A stretch of DNA of 64,000 nt from BA4 sp044376575 (lineage in GTDB: Bacteria > Bacteroidota > Bacteroidia > CAIKAF01): positions 1-64,000 of the forward strand of contig JBILKR010000002.1 in the NCBI GenBank assembly GCA_044376575.1, read 5' to 3'. Shown piece after piece: positions 26,725-34,641 of the stretch. A model generated the notes under the pieces. The model did no database searches and was not told the origin of the DNA. It was given only the letters and a program-made list of their open reading frames with translations. A program made the translations under genes and the position numbers. The stretch's first letter is position 1. Each line of letters opens with the position of its first letter.

Positions 26725-28803
26725 ATGAATCATCCGAAAAGATATACCATAACAGCTGCTCTACCTTATGCAAACGGACCGCTTCATATCGGTCATCTTG
26801 CAGGGGCCTATCTGCCTGCAGACATTTATGCACGCTACCAGCGATTGCACCGGCGCGATGTTGTTTTTATTTGTGGGTCAGATGAGCATGGGGCCGCCAT
26901 CACACTTCGGGCAAAAAAAGAAGAAATTACACCGCAAGCAATAATCGATAAATACCATGCAATTAACAGAGATGCTTTTCATGAGTTAGGGATTTCTTTT
27001 GATATCTTTCACCGCACTTCCGATCCTTTACATTACCAAACAGCTCAAGATTTTTTTAAAAATCTTGACCAACTAGGTGTTTTTGAAATTGAACAATCGG
27101 AACAATTTTTCGACGAAGAATTTCAACAGTTTCTTGCGGACAGATATATCACCGGAACTTGTCCTAAATGCAGTCACAATGCGGCTTACGGCGACCAGTG
27201 TGAAAAGTGTGGAACATCATTAAACCCAACGGATCTGATTAATCCGGTTTCAATATTAAGTAATAAAAAGCCTGTTCTCAAAACCACGAAACATTGGTAT
27301 TTGCCGATGCAACAACACCAGGAATGGCTGGAACAATGGATCAGCAGCGGGAAATTTGAAGGCATGGCAAATCAAATTGCGCCTCACGATCCGGAGAAGT
27401 GGAAGTCGAATGTAAAGGGACAATGTTTAAGCTGGCTAAAAGATGGATTAAAGAGCAGAGCGATGACACGCGACCTGGATTGGGGCGTGCCTGTACCACT
27501 GCCTGATGCTGAAGGTAAAGTATTATATGTTTGGCTTGACGCACCCATAGGTTATATTTCTGCAACCAAGCAATGGGCAAAAGATTTTTCTAAAAACTGG
27601 GAATTATACTGGAAAGACAAGGACACAAAACTTATTCATTTCATCGGAAAAGACAACATCGTTTTTCATTGTATCATATTTCCAATCTTATTAAAATCAC
27701 ATGGAGAATTTATATTGCCTGATAATATTCCAGCCAATGAGTTCCTGAATCTTGAGGGAAATAAAATCTCTACATCAAGAAATCATGCAGTTTGGCTGCA
27801 CGAATATCTTCAGGATTTCCCGGGCAAAAAAGACGAGCTTCGGTATGTTTTAACTTCAATAGCTCCAGAAAATGGCGACAGTGAATTTACCTGGAAAGAT
27901 TATCAAACAAGAGTCAATAGTGAACTTGTAGCTATTCTTGGAAATTTTGTAAACCGAGTAATGGTTTTGTATCACAAGTATTTTGAAGGGAAACTACAAA
28001 CATCAGGTTCTGTTGAATACCCGATTCATCAGGATGTAAAACAAGCCATTGAAAAAACATACGATGCACTTGCTGATCAGATTGAACACTACAAATTCAG
28101 ACAAGCACTATTTGAAGTCATTGATCTCGCAAGGTTTGGGAATAAGTTCCTGACTGAGCATGAACCATGGAAAAAATTTTCAACTGAACCGGAAAAAACG
28201 GCTGAAGTGCTCACCGATTGTATATTGCTTATCGCTCATCTCGGAGCATGCTTACAGCCATTTATGCCCGACACTGCTCAACGTATCTTCAGCATGTTAA
28301 ATCTTCCAAATAACAGTATCGGGTGGAACGACAACATTATTTTTCAAGAAAACCACATATTAAATCAACCTGAATTATTGTTCAATAAAATTGAAGATGA
28401 TGCCATTCAATTACAAATTGAGAAACTGAACAAAGCCCAAGCCATGAATACAAATGTATCTGTTACTCCAGGCAAACCGGTTATCAGTTTTGATGATTTC
28501 AGTAAAATTGATTTGCGTGTAGGTAAAATTATTGATGCCATTAAAATACCCAAAGCAGATAAGCTGTTACAATTAACTATTGATACAGGTATCGACAAAA
28601 GAACTGTTGTGTCAGGTATTGCAGAACATTATACTCCTGAAGAAATCATCGGAAAGCAAGTAACAATTTTAGTAAATCTTGCTCCCCGACAACTTCGTGG
28701 TATAGAATCTCAGGGAATGATTTTAATGGCAAAAGATGAATCCGGAAAATTACATTTTGTGAATCCGGAAAACGAGGTTTTACCCGGCGCAGATATTGCA
28801 TAA
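26725..28803 (+). CDS. metG: methionyl-tRNA synthetase
   Basis: A 692-residue class I synthetase that charges tRNA-Met. The HIGH signature is HIGH at 21-24 in PYANGPLHIGHLAG. A zinc knuckle of four cysteines, CPKC and CEKCG, lies near 145-162. The second signature is KISTS (347-351) in place of KMSKS, a form also found in other MetRS enzymes of this branch. From about residue 590, FSKIDLRVGKIIDAIKIPKADKLL begins the C-terminal EMAP-II-like tRNA-binding domain used for dimerisation. Length is full. Confidence 0.98.
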   Translation: MNHPKRYTITAALPYANGPLHIGHLAGAYLPADIYARYQRLHRRDVVFICGSDEHGAAITLRAKKEEITPQAIIDKYHAINRDAFHELGISFDIFHRTSDPLHYQTAQDFFKNLDQLGVFEIEQSEQFFDEEFQQFLADRYITGTCPKCSHNAAYGDQCEKCGTSLNPTDLINPVSILSNKKPVLKTTKHWYLPMQQHQEWLEQWISSGKFEGMANQIAPHDPEKWKSNVKGQCLSWLKDGLKSRAMTRDLDWGVPVPLPDAEGKVLYVWLDAPIGYISATKQWAKDFSKNWELYWKDKDTKLIHFIGKDNIVFHCIIFPILLKSHGEFILPDNIPANEFLNLEGNKISTSRNHAVWLHEYLQDFPGKKDELRYVLTSIAPENGDSEFTWKDYQTRVNSELVAILGNFVNRVMVLYHKYFEGKLQTSGSVEYPIHQDVKQAIEKTYDALADQIEHYKFRQALFEVIDLARFGNKFLTEHEPWKKFSTEPEKTAEVLTDCILLIAHLGACLQPFMPDTAQRIFSMLNLPNNSIGWNDNIIFQENHILNQPELLFNKIEDDAIQLQIEKLNKAQAMNTNVSVTPGKPVISFDDFSKIDLRVGKIIDAIKIPKADKLLQLTIDTGIDKRTVVSGIAEHYTPEEIIGKQVTILVNLAPRQLRGIESQGMILMAKDESGKLHFVNPENEVLPGADIA

Positions 28804-28822
28804 TTTTGCTTACTCATTAAGA

Positions 28823-28853
28823 TTGGCAAGGTTCAATTTTCCTGCTAACTTTG
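28823..28853 (+). promoter_or_regulatory. promoter of the kinase / regulator / LytS-kinase module
   Basis: TTG at 28823-28825, a 20-base spacer, and TAACTTTG at 28846-28853 match the Bacteroidota consensus in sequence and spacing. Transcription would start about 15 bases before the kinase ATG at 28873. The next genes follow with gaps of 31 and 15 bases. Confidence 0.7.
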
Positions 28854-28872
28854 TTATACGATTTTTTACTTC

Positions 28873-30459
28873 ATGAATCCAAGGCTCATTTGGCTCATTA
28901 TTGTTTTAATGTTTTTATCGATGACCGGTCTCATCGGAATTCAGATTTACTGGATTCGCAGTGCGGTCGATCAGCGTGAGCAACAATTCCAGCAAGGCGT
29001 TTATGAAGCGATGAACAATGCCGTATATGAATATGAAAAACTACGCATTGATAAAGAGTTTGATAAATTATTCAGTTGGGAAATGGTGCAACATCAAATG
29101 CACAAACAATTAGATAGTTTAACCAAAACGCGATACAAGAAAGAAAATATCATATATGACGTAAAGCAACCGGGAAAAGGGAATCGAAAAATATGGAAAC
29201 AAGATAATGGGACAAACGTATTTGAACAATTTTCAATTGTTGATCCTTTTGGTGTAGATGGTTCGGGGAAGTTTGAATATATACTTCCTGATGTAAATGG
29301 TGATACTGCCGCCTTTATGCAAAATGTTGATGAGGTGTATGCCACGCTTTCTGAAAACGGAGAAATCTTCAGCGAGTTTTTCAAAGAAATGCTCAGTGGA
29401 TATATCTCCATGTCGCCCTCTGCACTCGACACTATATTGCTTGATTCCATAATTGGTGCAAAGCTTCATGATCAGGGCATCAACATCAAATACAACTGGG
29501 GAATTAATGATGTTTTCATTAATAAATTAACCTACGCCAACACAACTAAAACACAAAAGCTTACTTCAACCGAATACAAACTACCTTTGTCTGTAAATCC
29601 TTTCAATAATCAATATTTCCTGATGCTTGCTTTTCCAAACAAAGCACAATACCTCTTAAAAAATCTATTTTTTCTGTTGGTAGCAAGTTCATTTCTCATC
29701 ATCCTGATTATATTTTCATTTGCCTATACAATTACAACGATATTTAAACAAAAACAACTTTCAGAAATTAAAAATGATCTGGTTAACAACATTACCCACG
29801 AATTAAAAACACCCATCTCAACAATCTCACTGGCATGTCAGGCTATGAGTGATCCTGACCTTAAAAATTCACCGCTTCGGGATAATTATATTACCATGAT
29901 CAGTGAAGAAAATAACCGGCTTGCCTTACTTGTAGAGAACGTATTGCAGTCAGCAGTTTTTGAAAGAGAAGGATTTCGTTTAAAATTAAAACAGGTAGAT
30001 CTTCATGCAAGGATTGATAAAGCTATTGCAAGTTTAAGTATGCAGGCCAAATCAAAGAATGTAAAAATCATGAAAGACCTTGGAGCAACAAAATATGAGC
30101 TTGAAGCAGATGAAGTAATGATGACAAATCTTATTTTTAATTTGATTGACAATGCCATAAAATATTGCCGAAAAGAAGATCCCAAAATTGACATCATTAC
30201 CTATAACAATGATGATTATATTGAAATGGTAGTGAAAGATAATGGAATAGGTATCAGCAAAGACGACCAGCAACGTATTTTTGATAAACTTTACCGAGTG
30301 CCCACAGGAAATGTACACAATGTAAAAGGTTTCGGACTCGGCTTAAGTTATGTAAAATCAATTGTTGAAAGGCATCATGGATCAATTAAGGTGCAAAGCC
30401 AGTTGGGAGAAGGTAGTACATTTATTGTAAGATTACCCATGAAACAAAAACAGGATTAA
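28873..30459 (+). CDS. sensor histidine kinase (HisKA/HATPase_c)
   Basis: A 528-residue membrane kinase. TM1 (about 6-27) and TM2 (about 264-287) enclose a periplasmic sensor region of about 235 residues that I cannot assign to a family. The HisKA box ITHELKTPIS has H309. The ATPase domain has the N box NLIDNAIKY (N427), G1 DNGIGI (D456) and G2 KGFGLGLSYV (about 486-492). No HAMP domain is evident: the His box follows TM2 by only about 20 residues. The next gene, an OmpR-type regulator 31 bases downstream, is the expected partner. The promoter lies immediately upstream. Confidence 0.93.
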   Translation: MNPRLIWLIIVLMFLSMTGLIGIQIYWIRSAVDQREQQFQQGVYEAMNNAVYEYEKLRIDKEFDKLFSWEMVQHQMHKQLDSLTKTRYKKENIIYDVKQPGKGNRKIWKQDNGTNVFEQFSIVDPFGVDGSGKFEYILPDVNGDTAAFMQNVDEVYATLSENGEIFSEFFKEMLSGYISMSPSALDTILLDSIIGAKLHDQGINIKYNWGINDVFINKLTYANTTKTQKLTSTEYKLPLSVNPFNNQYFLMLAFPNKAQYLLKNLFFLLVASSFLIILIIFSFAYTITTIFKQKQLSEIKNDLVNNITHELKTPISTISLACQAMSDPDLKNSPLRDNYITMISEENNRLALLVENVLQSAVFEREGFRLKLKQVDLHARIDKAIASLSMQAKSKNVKIMKDLGATKYELEADEVMMTNLIFNLIDNAIKYCRKEDPKIDIITYNNDDYIEMVVKDNGIGISKDDQQRIFDKLYRVPTGNVHNVKGFGLGLSYVKSIVERHHGSIKVQSQLGEGSTFIVRLPMKQKQD

Positions 30460-30490
30460 ATTATTACATTTGAATCTAATATCTAAAAAG

Positions 30491-31192
30491 ATGGAAGAAA
30501 TCAAGCCTCGCATACTATTGGTTGAAGACGAAACCAACCTTGGGAACTTACTGAAAGATTACCTTGCGGCCAAAGGATATGAAGCCGTTCTATGTACCGA
30601 CGGACAACAGGGTTTTGATACCTTTGTAAAACAAACCTTTGATCTGTGTATTTTAGATATCATGCTTCCCATCAAAGATGGGTTTACGCTGGCTAAAGAA
30701 ATCAGACAAGCAAATAAATATGTGCCCATCATTTTCTTAACTGCAAAATCTCTTCCGGATGATAAAATAGAAGGGTTCAAATCTGGCGCAGACGATTACC
30801 TGACCAAGCCATTTAATATGGAAGAATTATTGTTCAGGATTAAAGCCATCATGAAAAGGGCTTCGACATTGCCAGGCATTTCAAATGATGAAAGTGAGTT
30901 TACTATTGGTAAATATACTTTTGATGTAACAAAGCAGATATTAAAAATGGGCGATACAGAAAAAAAACTTACTTCTAAAGAATCTGAATTATTACGTTTG
31001 CTTTGCCTGAATATGAATAAAACACTGGATAGAAATTTTGCTTTAAAAACAATCTGGCAGGATGATTCATATTACAACGCAAGAAGTATGGATGTTTATA
31101 TCACCAAGCTCCGTAAATATCTTAAAGATGATTCGTCAATTGAGATTTTAAATGTACACGGCAAAGGATTTAAATTGCTCGTCAACGCATAA
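30491..31192 (+). CDS. OmpR/PhoB-type response regulator
   Basis: The ATG at 30491 is preferred over an upstream in-frame TTG at 30470, since the receiver fold begins directly at EEIKPRILLVEDE. The 233-residue product has a receiver domain with phospho-acceptor D56 (CILDIMLP), T84 (FLTAKS) and K106 (YLTKPF). The winged-helix trans_reg domain (about 135-230) includes LTSKESELLRLL, the RSMDVYITKLRKYL recognition helix and the VHGKGFKLLV wing. It is likely phosphorylated by the kinase just upstream. A second kinase of LytS type starts 15 bases after its stop. Confidence 0.93.
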   Translation: MEEIKPRILLVEDETNLGNLLKDYLAAKGYEAVLCTDGQQGFDTFVKQTFDLCILDIMLPIKDGFTLAKEIRQANKYVPIIFLTAKSLPDDKIEGFKSGADDYLTKPFNMEELLFRIKAIMKRASTLPGISNDESEFTIGKYTFDVTKQILKMGDTEKKLTSKESELLRLLCLNMNKTLDRNFALKTIWQDDSYYNARSMDVYITKLRKYLKDDSSIEILNVHGKGFKLLVNA

Positions 31193-31207
31193 ATCCTCTT
31201 CGCCCAA

Positions 31208-34138
31208 ATGAGGCTCAATAGTGCTTTATCATTCATTATTTATCTGGTAATTGTATTATTAAATTTTCCGATTTTCGGACAGCCCGCATATTATAAACAG
31301 TATACCGCTTCGCATGGTCTGCCTTCTTCAACTGTCTATAGAACCATGATGGACAGCAAAGGATATGTATGGGCTTCAACTTCTGCTGGGCTTGCCCGAT
31401 TCGACAGTCATGAGTTTATCAATTTTGATCCGGCAAATAAAATGCCCGATTATGAAATTTTTGATATTGCAGAAGACAACAAAGGGCGTACTTGGTTTAC
31501 AACCTTGCGAGGCGTAACAGGATATGTAGAAAACAATACATGTTTCGAATACACATCCATCCCTGAATTAAATAAGTATAAAATTGTTCAATTCTATCTT
31601 GATCCCAACGGGGATATTTGGTTTTTTACAGATTCAGGAAAAATTTTCCAGACACGAAACAACAAAATAATTCAATCCTATAATACAGATATCCCTAATC
31701 GCGCATGCGGCATGACTCAAGACAATAGAGGATTTTACTGGATATGTAATCAGGATAATAATTATATATGGCAGGTAACTCCTCATGGGCTAAAAAAAAT
31801 TATATTATCCAACAACTCATATACTCACGCTTTTGTTCGTAAACCATATCTTTTAAAAGACGGAAGAATTGCTGTTACAGGAAATGAAGAGCTATACTTA
31901 TTCAATACCGAAGCACAACAAACAGTAACTTTTAACGGAAATGGCATATTGAAAGACCAAGTATTGATAAGTATCCTGGAAGATGATTACAACGTATTAT
32001 GGGTAAGCACACTTAACGGAATATATTTATTTGAACCATCAGGATCATCATATAAGTTTAGAAAAAAAATTCTCAACAATATTAAAACATCCACCGTTAT
32101 TCAGGATTTTGAGGGTAATTATTGGGTAGCAACATTGGGAGAAGGGTTAATTTACTTTCCTTATCATCCGTTATATACTTATTCTATGCAGCAGGTTGCG
32201 GGTGGGAATCATTTTTTTGTGATTGATCAGACCTCCGACGGGCAAGTATTAACCGCAACAGACAAAGGCGAAATATTTTCTTTACAAGCAGAAAAACTTC
32301 ATCTGATAAAAAATACATACAGTAGTGTATTGGGACGTAACCGGATACTTAAAACATTTAATCATTCCAGTGGCAGTTTATGGCTTGGTGGCGACAATGG
32401 AATCAGTATTTATGACAAAGGAAGAATTAAACATATTAACGACTATATATACATAAAATGCCTCACCGAAACACCGGATGGAAAAGTTTGGGGTGGAACA
32501 AATATTGGACTTGTTCAATTTCAACCCTCTGGTAAAAAAATTCTTTCTGCAAATGTCGGAAGAGTAACAGCCATTGCAACCAACGAAGAGGGAACGATTT
32601 TGTATGGAAACGATCAGGGATTATTTAGTTACAATCATCCTGTTTCAAAAAAAATAATGGATGGTAAAAAAATAAAAAACACCTGGATTAATTCAATCGC
32701 AATTGATAAAAAGAGAAGAATTATATGGCTTTCAACCGGAGGTGATGGACTTATTGGAATCAAAGACAACACAATTAAATATCATTTTACTGATCAACAA
32801 AAATTTATGACAAACATTCTTGGTAAGATTGTCATTGAAAATGATGGGAGTTTATGGATCTCTTCATCCAAGGGAATTCATCAAATGAGATGGGTAAATG
32901 ATTCGCTTGTTGTTAGCAATCGCATTCAATCCAATGCAGGATTAATTTCAAATGAAGTATATGATTTCACGATGAACGATACCACACTCTGGGTAGCAAC
33001 TTCCGGCGGTATATCTATATTGGACAAGCGATTTATTTATTCAACACAAATACCACCTCCGGTTTACATAAAAAAAGTAAGCATTCAGGGAGATATTATA
33101 TCTAATCATCAGAAAATTACTACTTACAATGATGCTTCAAATATTATTGTTGATCTTATTGGTATTTCTTATAACAGCAACCCCGAAGTATATTATAAAT
33201 ATCAAATACAGGGAAAAGATACCGCCTGGACAATTTCGAAAAGCGGATCTATTCATTTTTCGGGGCTGGATGCAGGTAATTATAAATTAAACGTTAAAGC
33301 CGTAAATAGTGAAGGAATTGAAAGCAAAATACCAGCAACATTATCAATTGAAATTAAAAATATATTTATCCGCTCTACCTTTTTTAAAATACTTATCGCT
33401 CTTGCAATTTTAGTTATTGTCTTTTCAATAATTTATTTACGTATTTATCAGATCCGACAACAGGAAAAACAACGTTTATCATTTGAAAAAGCACTTGGAG
33501 AAACAAAGCTTGCTGCCCTAAAGGCACAAATGAATCCTCATTTTGTGTTCAACTCACTGGGAAGCATTCAAAACCTAATTAACCAAGACAGAAAACACGA
33601 TGCCAATATCTATCTTTCAAAATTTGCCAGGCTGCTAAGATATACCCTTGAACTGTCAGATAATAAAACCATTTCGCTGGCAGATGAAATCAATCTGCTG
33701 GAATTGTATTTGAGTTTAGAATCACTTCGTTTTATACATAAGTTTGAATATGAAATTAAAACCGCCCAAGGTCTTAATCTTTACTCTATAATGATTCCTC
33801 CTTTACTTATACAACCATTTGTAGAAAATGCCATTAAACACGGATTGATTTTTCAGAAGAAAAAAGCAAAACTGAAAATCAAATTTGAAAATTATGGTAA
33901 ATCTGCCATTTATTGTGTGATAGAAGATAATGGTATTGGAAGAGATGCCAGAGAAAAAATGAAAAAAAGTTCAGGTATAGACACGCATATTTCAAGGGGT
34001 ATGGATAATACACAAAATCGACTGATGCTTATCAATCAAACCATTGACGTGCCCACTTCTCTCAAAGTAACTGATTTATACGATGAAGGCGGAAATGCCA
34101 TAGGAACAAGGGTTGAGCTAGTTATTCCGATTGGATAA
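31208..34138 (+). CDS. propeller sensor kinase of LytS/His_kinase type
   Basis: A 976-residue protein with a signal peptide, then a periplasmic two-component regulator propeller (blades such as GYVWASTSAGLARF, TWFTTLRGV, LWISSSKGIHQM), a Y_Y_Y domain (about 630-720), one TM helix (about 725-745) and a cytoplasmic LytS-class kinase. Its His box AQMNPHFVFNSL has H778, followed by the ATPase motifs IPPLLIQPFVENAIKHG and DNGIGR. Kinases of this class normally pair with LytTR-domain regulators. None is encoded here; the adjacent regulator is of OmpR type. The stimulus is unknown. Confidence 0.92.
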   Translation: MRLNSALSFIIYLVIVLLNFPIFGQPAYYKQYTASHGLPSSTVYRTMMDSKGYVWASTSAGLARFDSHEFINFDPANKMPDYEIFDIAEDNKGRTWFTTLRGVTGYVENNTCFEYTSIPELNKYKIVQFYLDPNGDIWFFTDSGKIFQTRNNKIIQSYNTDIPNRACGMTQDNRGFYWICNQDNNYIWQVTPHGLKKIILSNNSYTHAFVRKPYLLKDGRIAVTGNEELYLFNTEAQQTVTFNGNGILKDQVLISILEDDYNVLWVSTLNGIYLFEPSGSSYKFRKKILNNIKTSTVIQDFEGNYWVATLGEGLIYFPYHPLYTYSMQQVAGGNHFFVIDQTSDGQVLTATDKGEIFSLQAEKLHLIKNTYSSVLGRNRILKTFNHSSGSLWLGGDNGISIYDKGRIKHINDYIYIKCLTETPDGKVWGGTNIGLVQFQPSGKKILSANVGRVTAIATNEEGTILYGNDQGLFSYNHPVSKKIMDGKKIKNTWINSIAIDKKRRIIWLSTGGDGLIGIKDNTIKYHFTDQQKFMTNILGKIVIENDGSLWISSSKGIHQMRWVNDSLVVSNRIQSNAGLISNEVYDFTMNDTTLWVATSGGISILDKRFIYSTQIPPPVYIKKVSIQGDIISNHQKITTYNDASNIIVDLIGISYNSNPEVYYKYQIQGKDTAWTISKSGSIHFSGLDAGNYKLNVKAVNSEGIESKIPATLSIEIKNIFIRSTFFKILIALAILVIVFSIIYLRIYQIRQQEKQRLSFEKALGETKLAALKAQMNPHFVFNSLGSIQNLINQDRKHDANIYLSKFARLLRYTLELSDNKTISLADEINLLELYLSLESLRFIHKFEYEIKTAQGLNLYSIMIPPLLIQPFVENAIKHGLIFQKKKAKLKIKFENYGKSAIYCVIEDNGIGRDAREKMKKSSGIDTHISRGMDNTQNRLMLINQTIDVPTSLKVTDLYDEGGNAIGTRVELVIPIG

Positions 34139-34161
34139 ATACCTTTACGGGCTCGGGGTAT

Positions 34162-34191
34162 TTTGAATTTTAAAATTTAGTATTACATTTG
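34162..34191 (+). promoter_or_regulatory. promoter of tRNA-Asn
   Basis: TTTG at 34162-34165 and TACATTTG at 34184-34191 are separated by 18 bases. Transcription would start about 22 bases before the tRNA. Confidence 0.62.
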
Positions 34192-34217
34192 TATCCCTTT
34201 TGAAAAAAAGGAAAAAT

Positions 34218-34291
34218 TCCCTGGTAGCTCAGTTGGTTAGAGCACATGACTGTTAATCATGGGGTCGTAGGTTCAAGCCCTACCCGGGGAG
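34218..34291 (+). tRNA. tRNA-Asn (anticodon GTT)
   Basis: A 74-base cloverleaf. Acceptor TCCCTGG pairs with CCGGGGA, with G as discriminator. The D arm is AGCTCAGTTGGTTAGAGC, anticodon stem CATGA/TCATG surrounds loop CTGTTAA with anticodon GTT, and the T stem GTAGG/CCTAC carries loop TTCAAGC. CCA is not encoded. A terminator follows directly. Confidence 0.97.
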
Positions 34292-34301
34292 CAAAATAAA
34301 A

Positions 34302-34343
34302 AAGTCCTAAATCTATTGAATATCAAAGATTTGGGGCTTTTTT
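34302..34343 (+). terminator. terminator of tRNA-Asn
   Basis: Bases 34302-34314 pair with 34327-34339 over 13 bp (three G-T pairs), followed by a T run to 34343. This is a standard factor-independent terminator 10 bases past the tRNA. Confidence 0.85.
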
Positions 34344-34641
34344 GTTTAGGGATATGACTAAGTGTAAGCATCACATTTTAGCTAAAATGACACTTTTTTT
34401 GAGACAATTTTGCGGAAACTTTTCTCAGGTTTTTCAGGGAAGCCTAACACTTAAAAATGTATGGCTTAAATTAATGCAAAGCTTAGTCTGAAGAGGATTT
34501 ACTATACTTTCTTGGAAATAAAATCAATAGCTCTATACAATATAGATTAAGTATAACTATATATAAAATTGGTTAATAGAATTTCATTAATTACTAAAAA
34601 TCAAAACAAAAAAAACATTTATTTTATTACTTTATACAGAT
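34344..34641. other. non-coding region after tRNA-Asn with a palindrome
   Basis: About 300 bases without a supported gene. A perfect 16-base palindrome CATTTTAGCTAAAATG lies at 34374-34389. TAAGTGT at 34359-34365 is repeated in inverted form as ACACTT at 34390-34395 and ACACTTA at 34447-34453. A 45-codon open frame from 34354 overlaps the palindrome and has no recognisable product. Function unknown; possibilities are an operator or the scar of a tRNA-targeted element. Confidence 0.45.

Noticed and set aside
34354..34491. A 45-codon open frame after tRNA-Asn
   Set aside because: No recognisable product, overlaps the palindrome, and has no promoter of its own; likely chance.
34218..34641. Genomic-island insertion at tRNA-Asn
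   Set aside because: No integrase, no repeat of the tRNA 3' end found by eye downstream, and the following gene is an ordinary T9SS protein. Kept only as a weak possibility for the palindrome.
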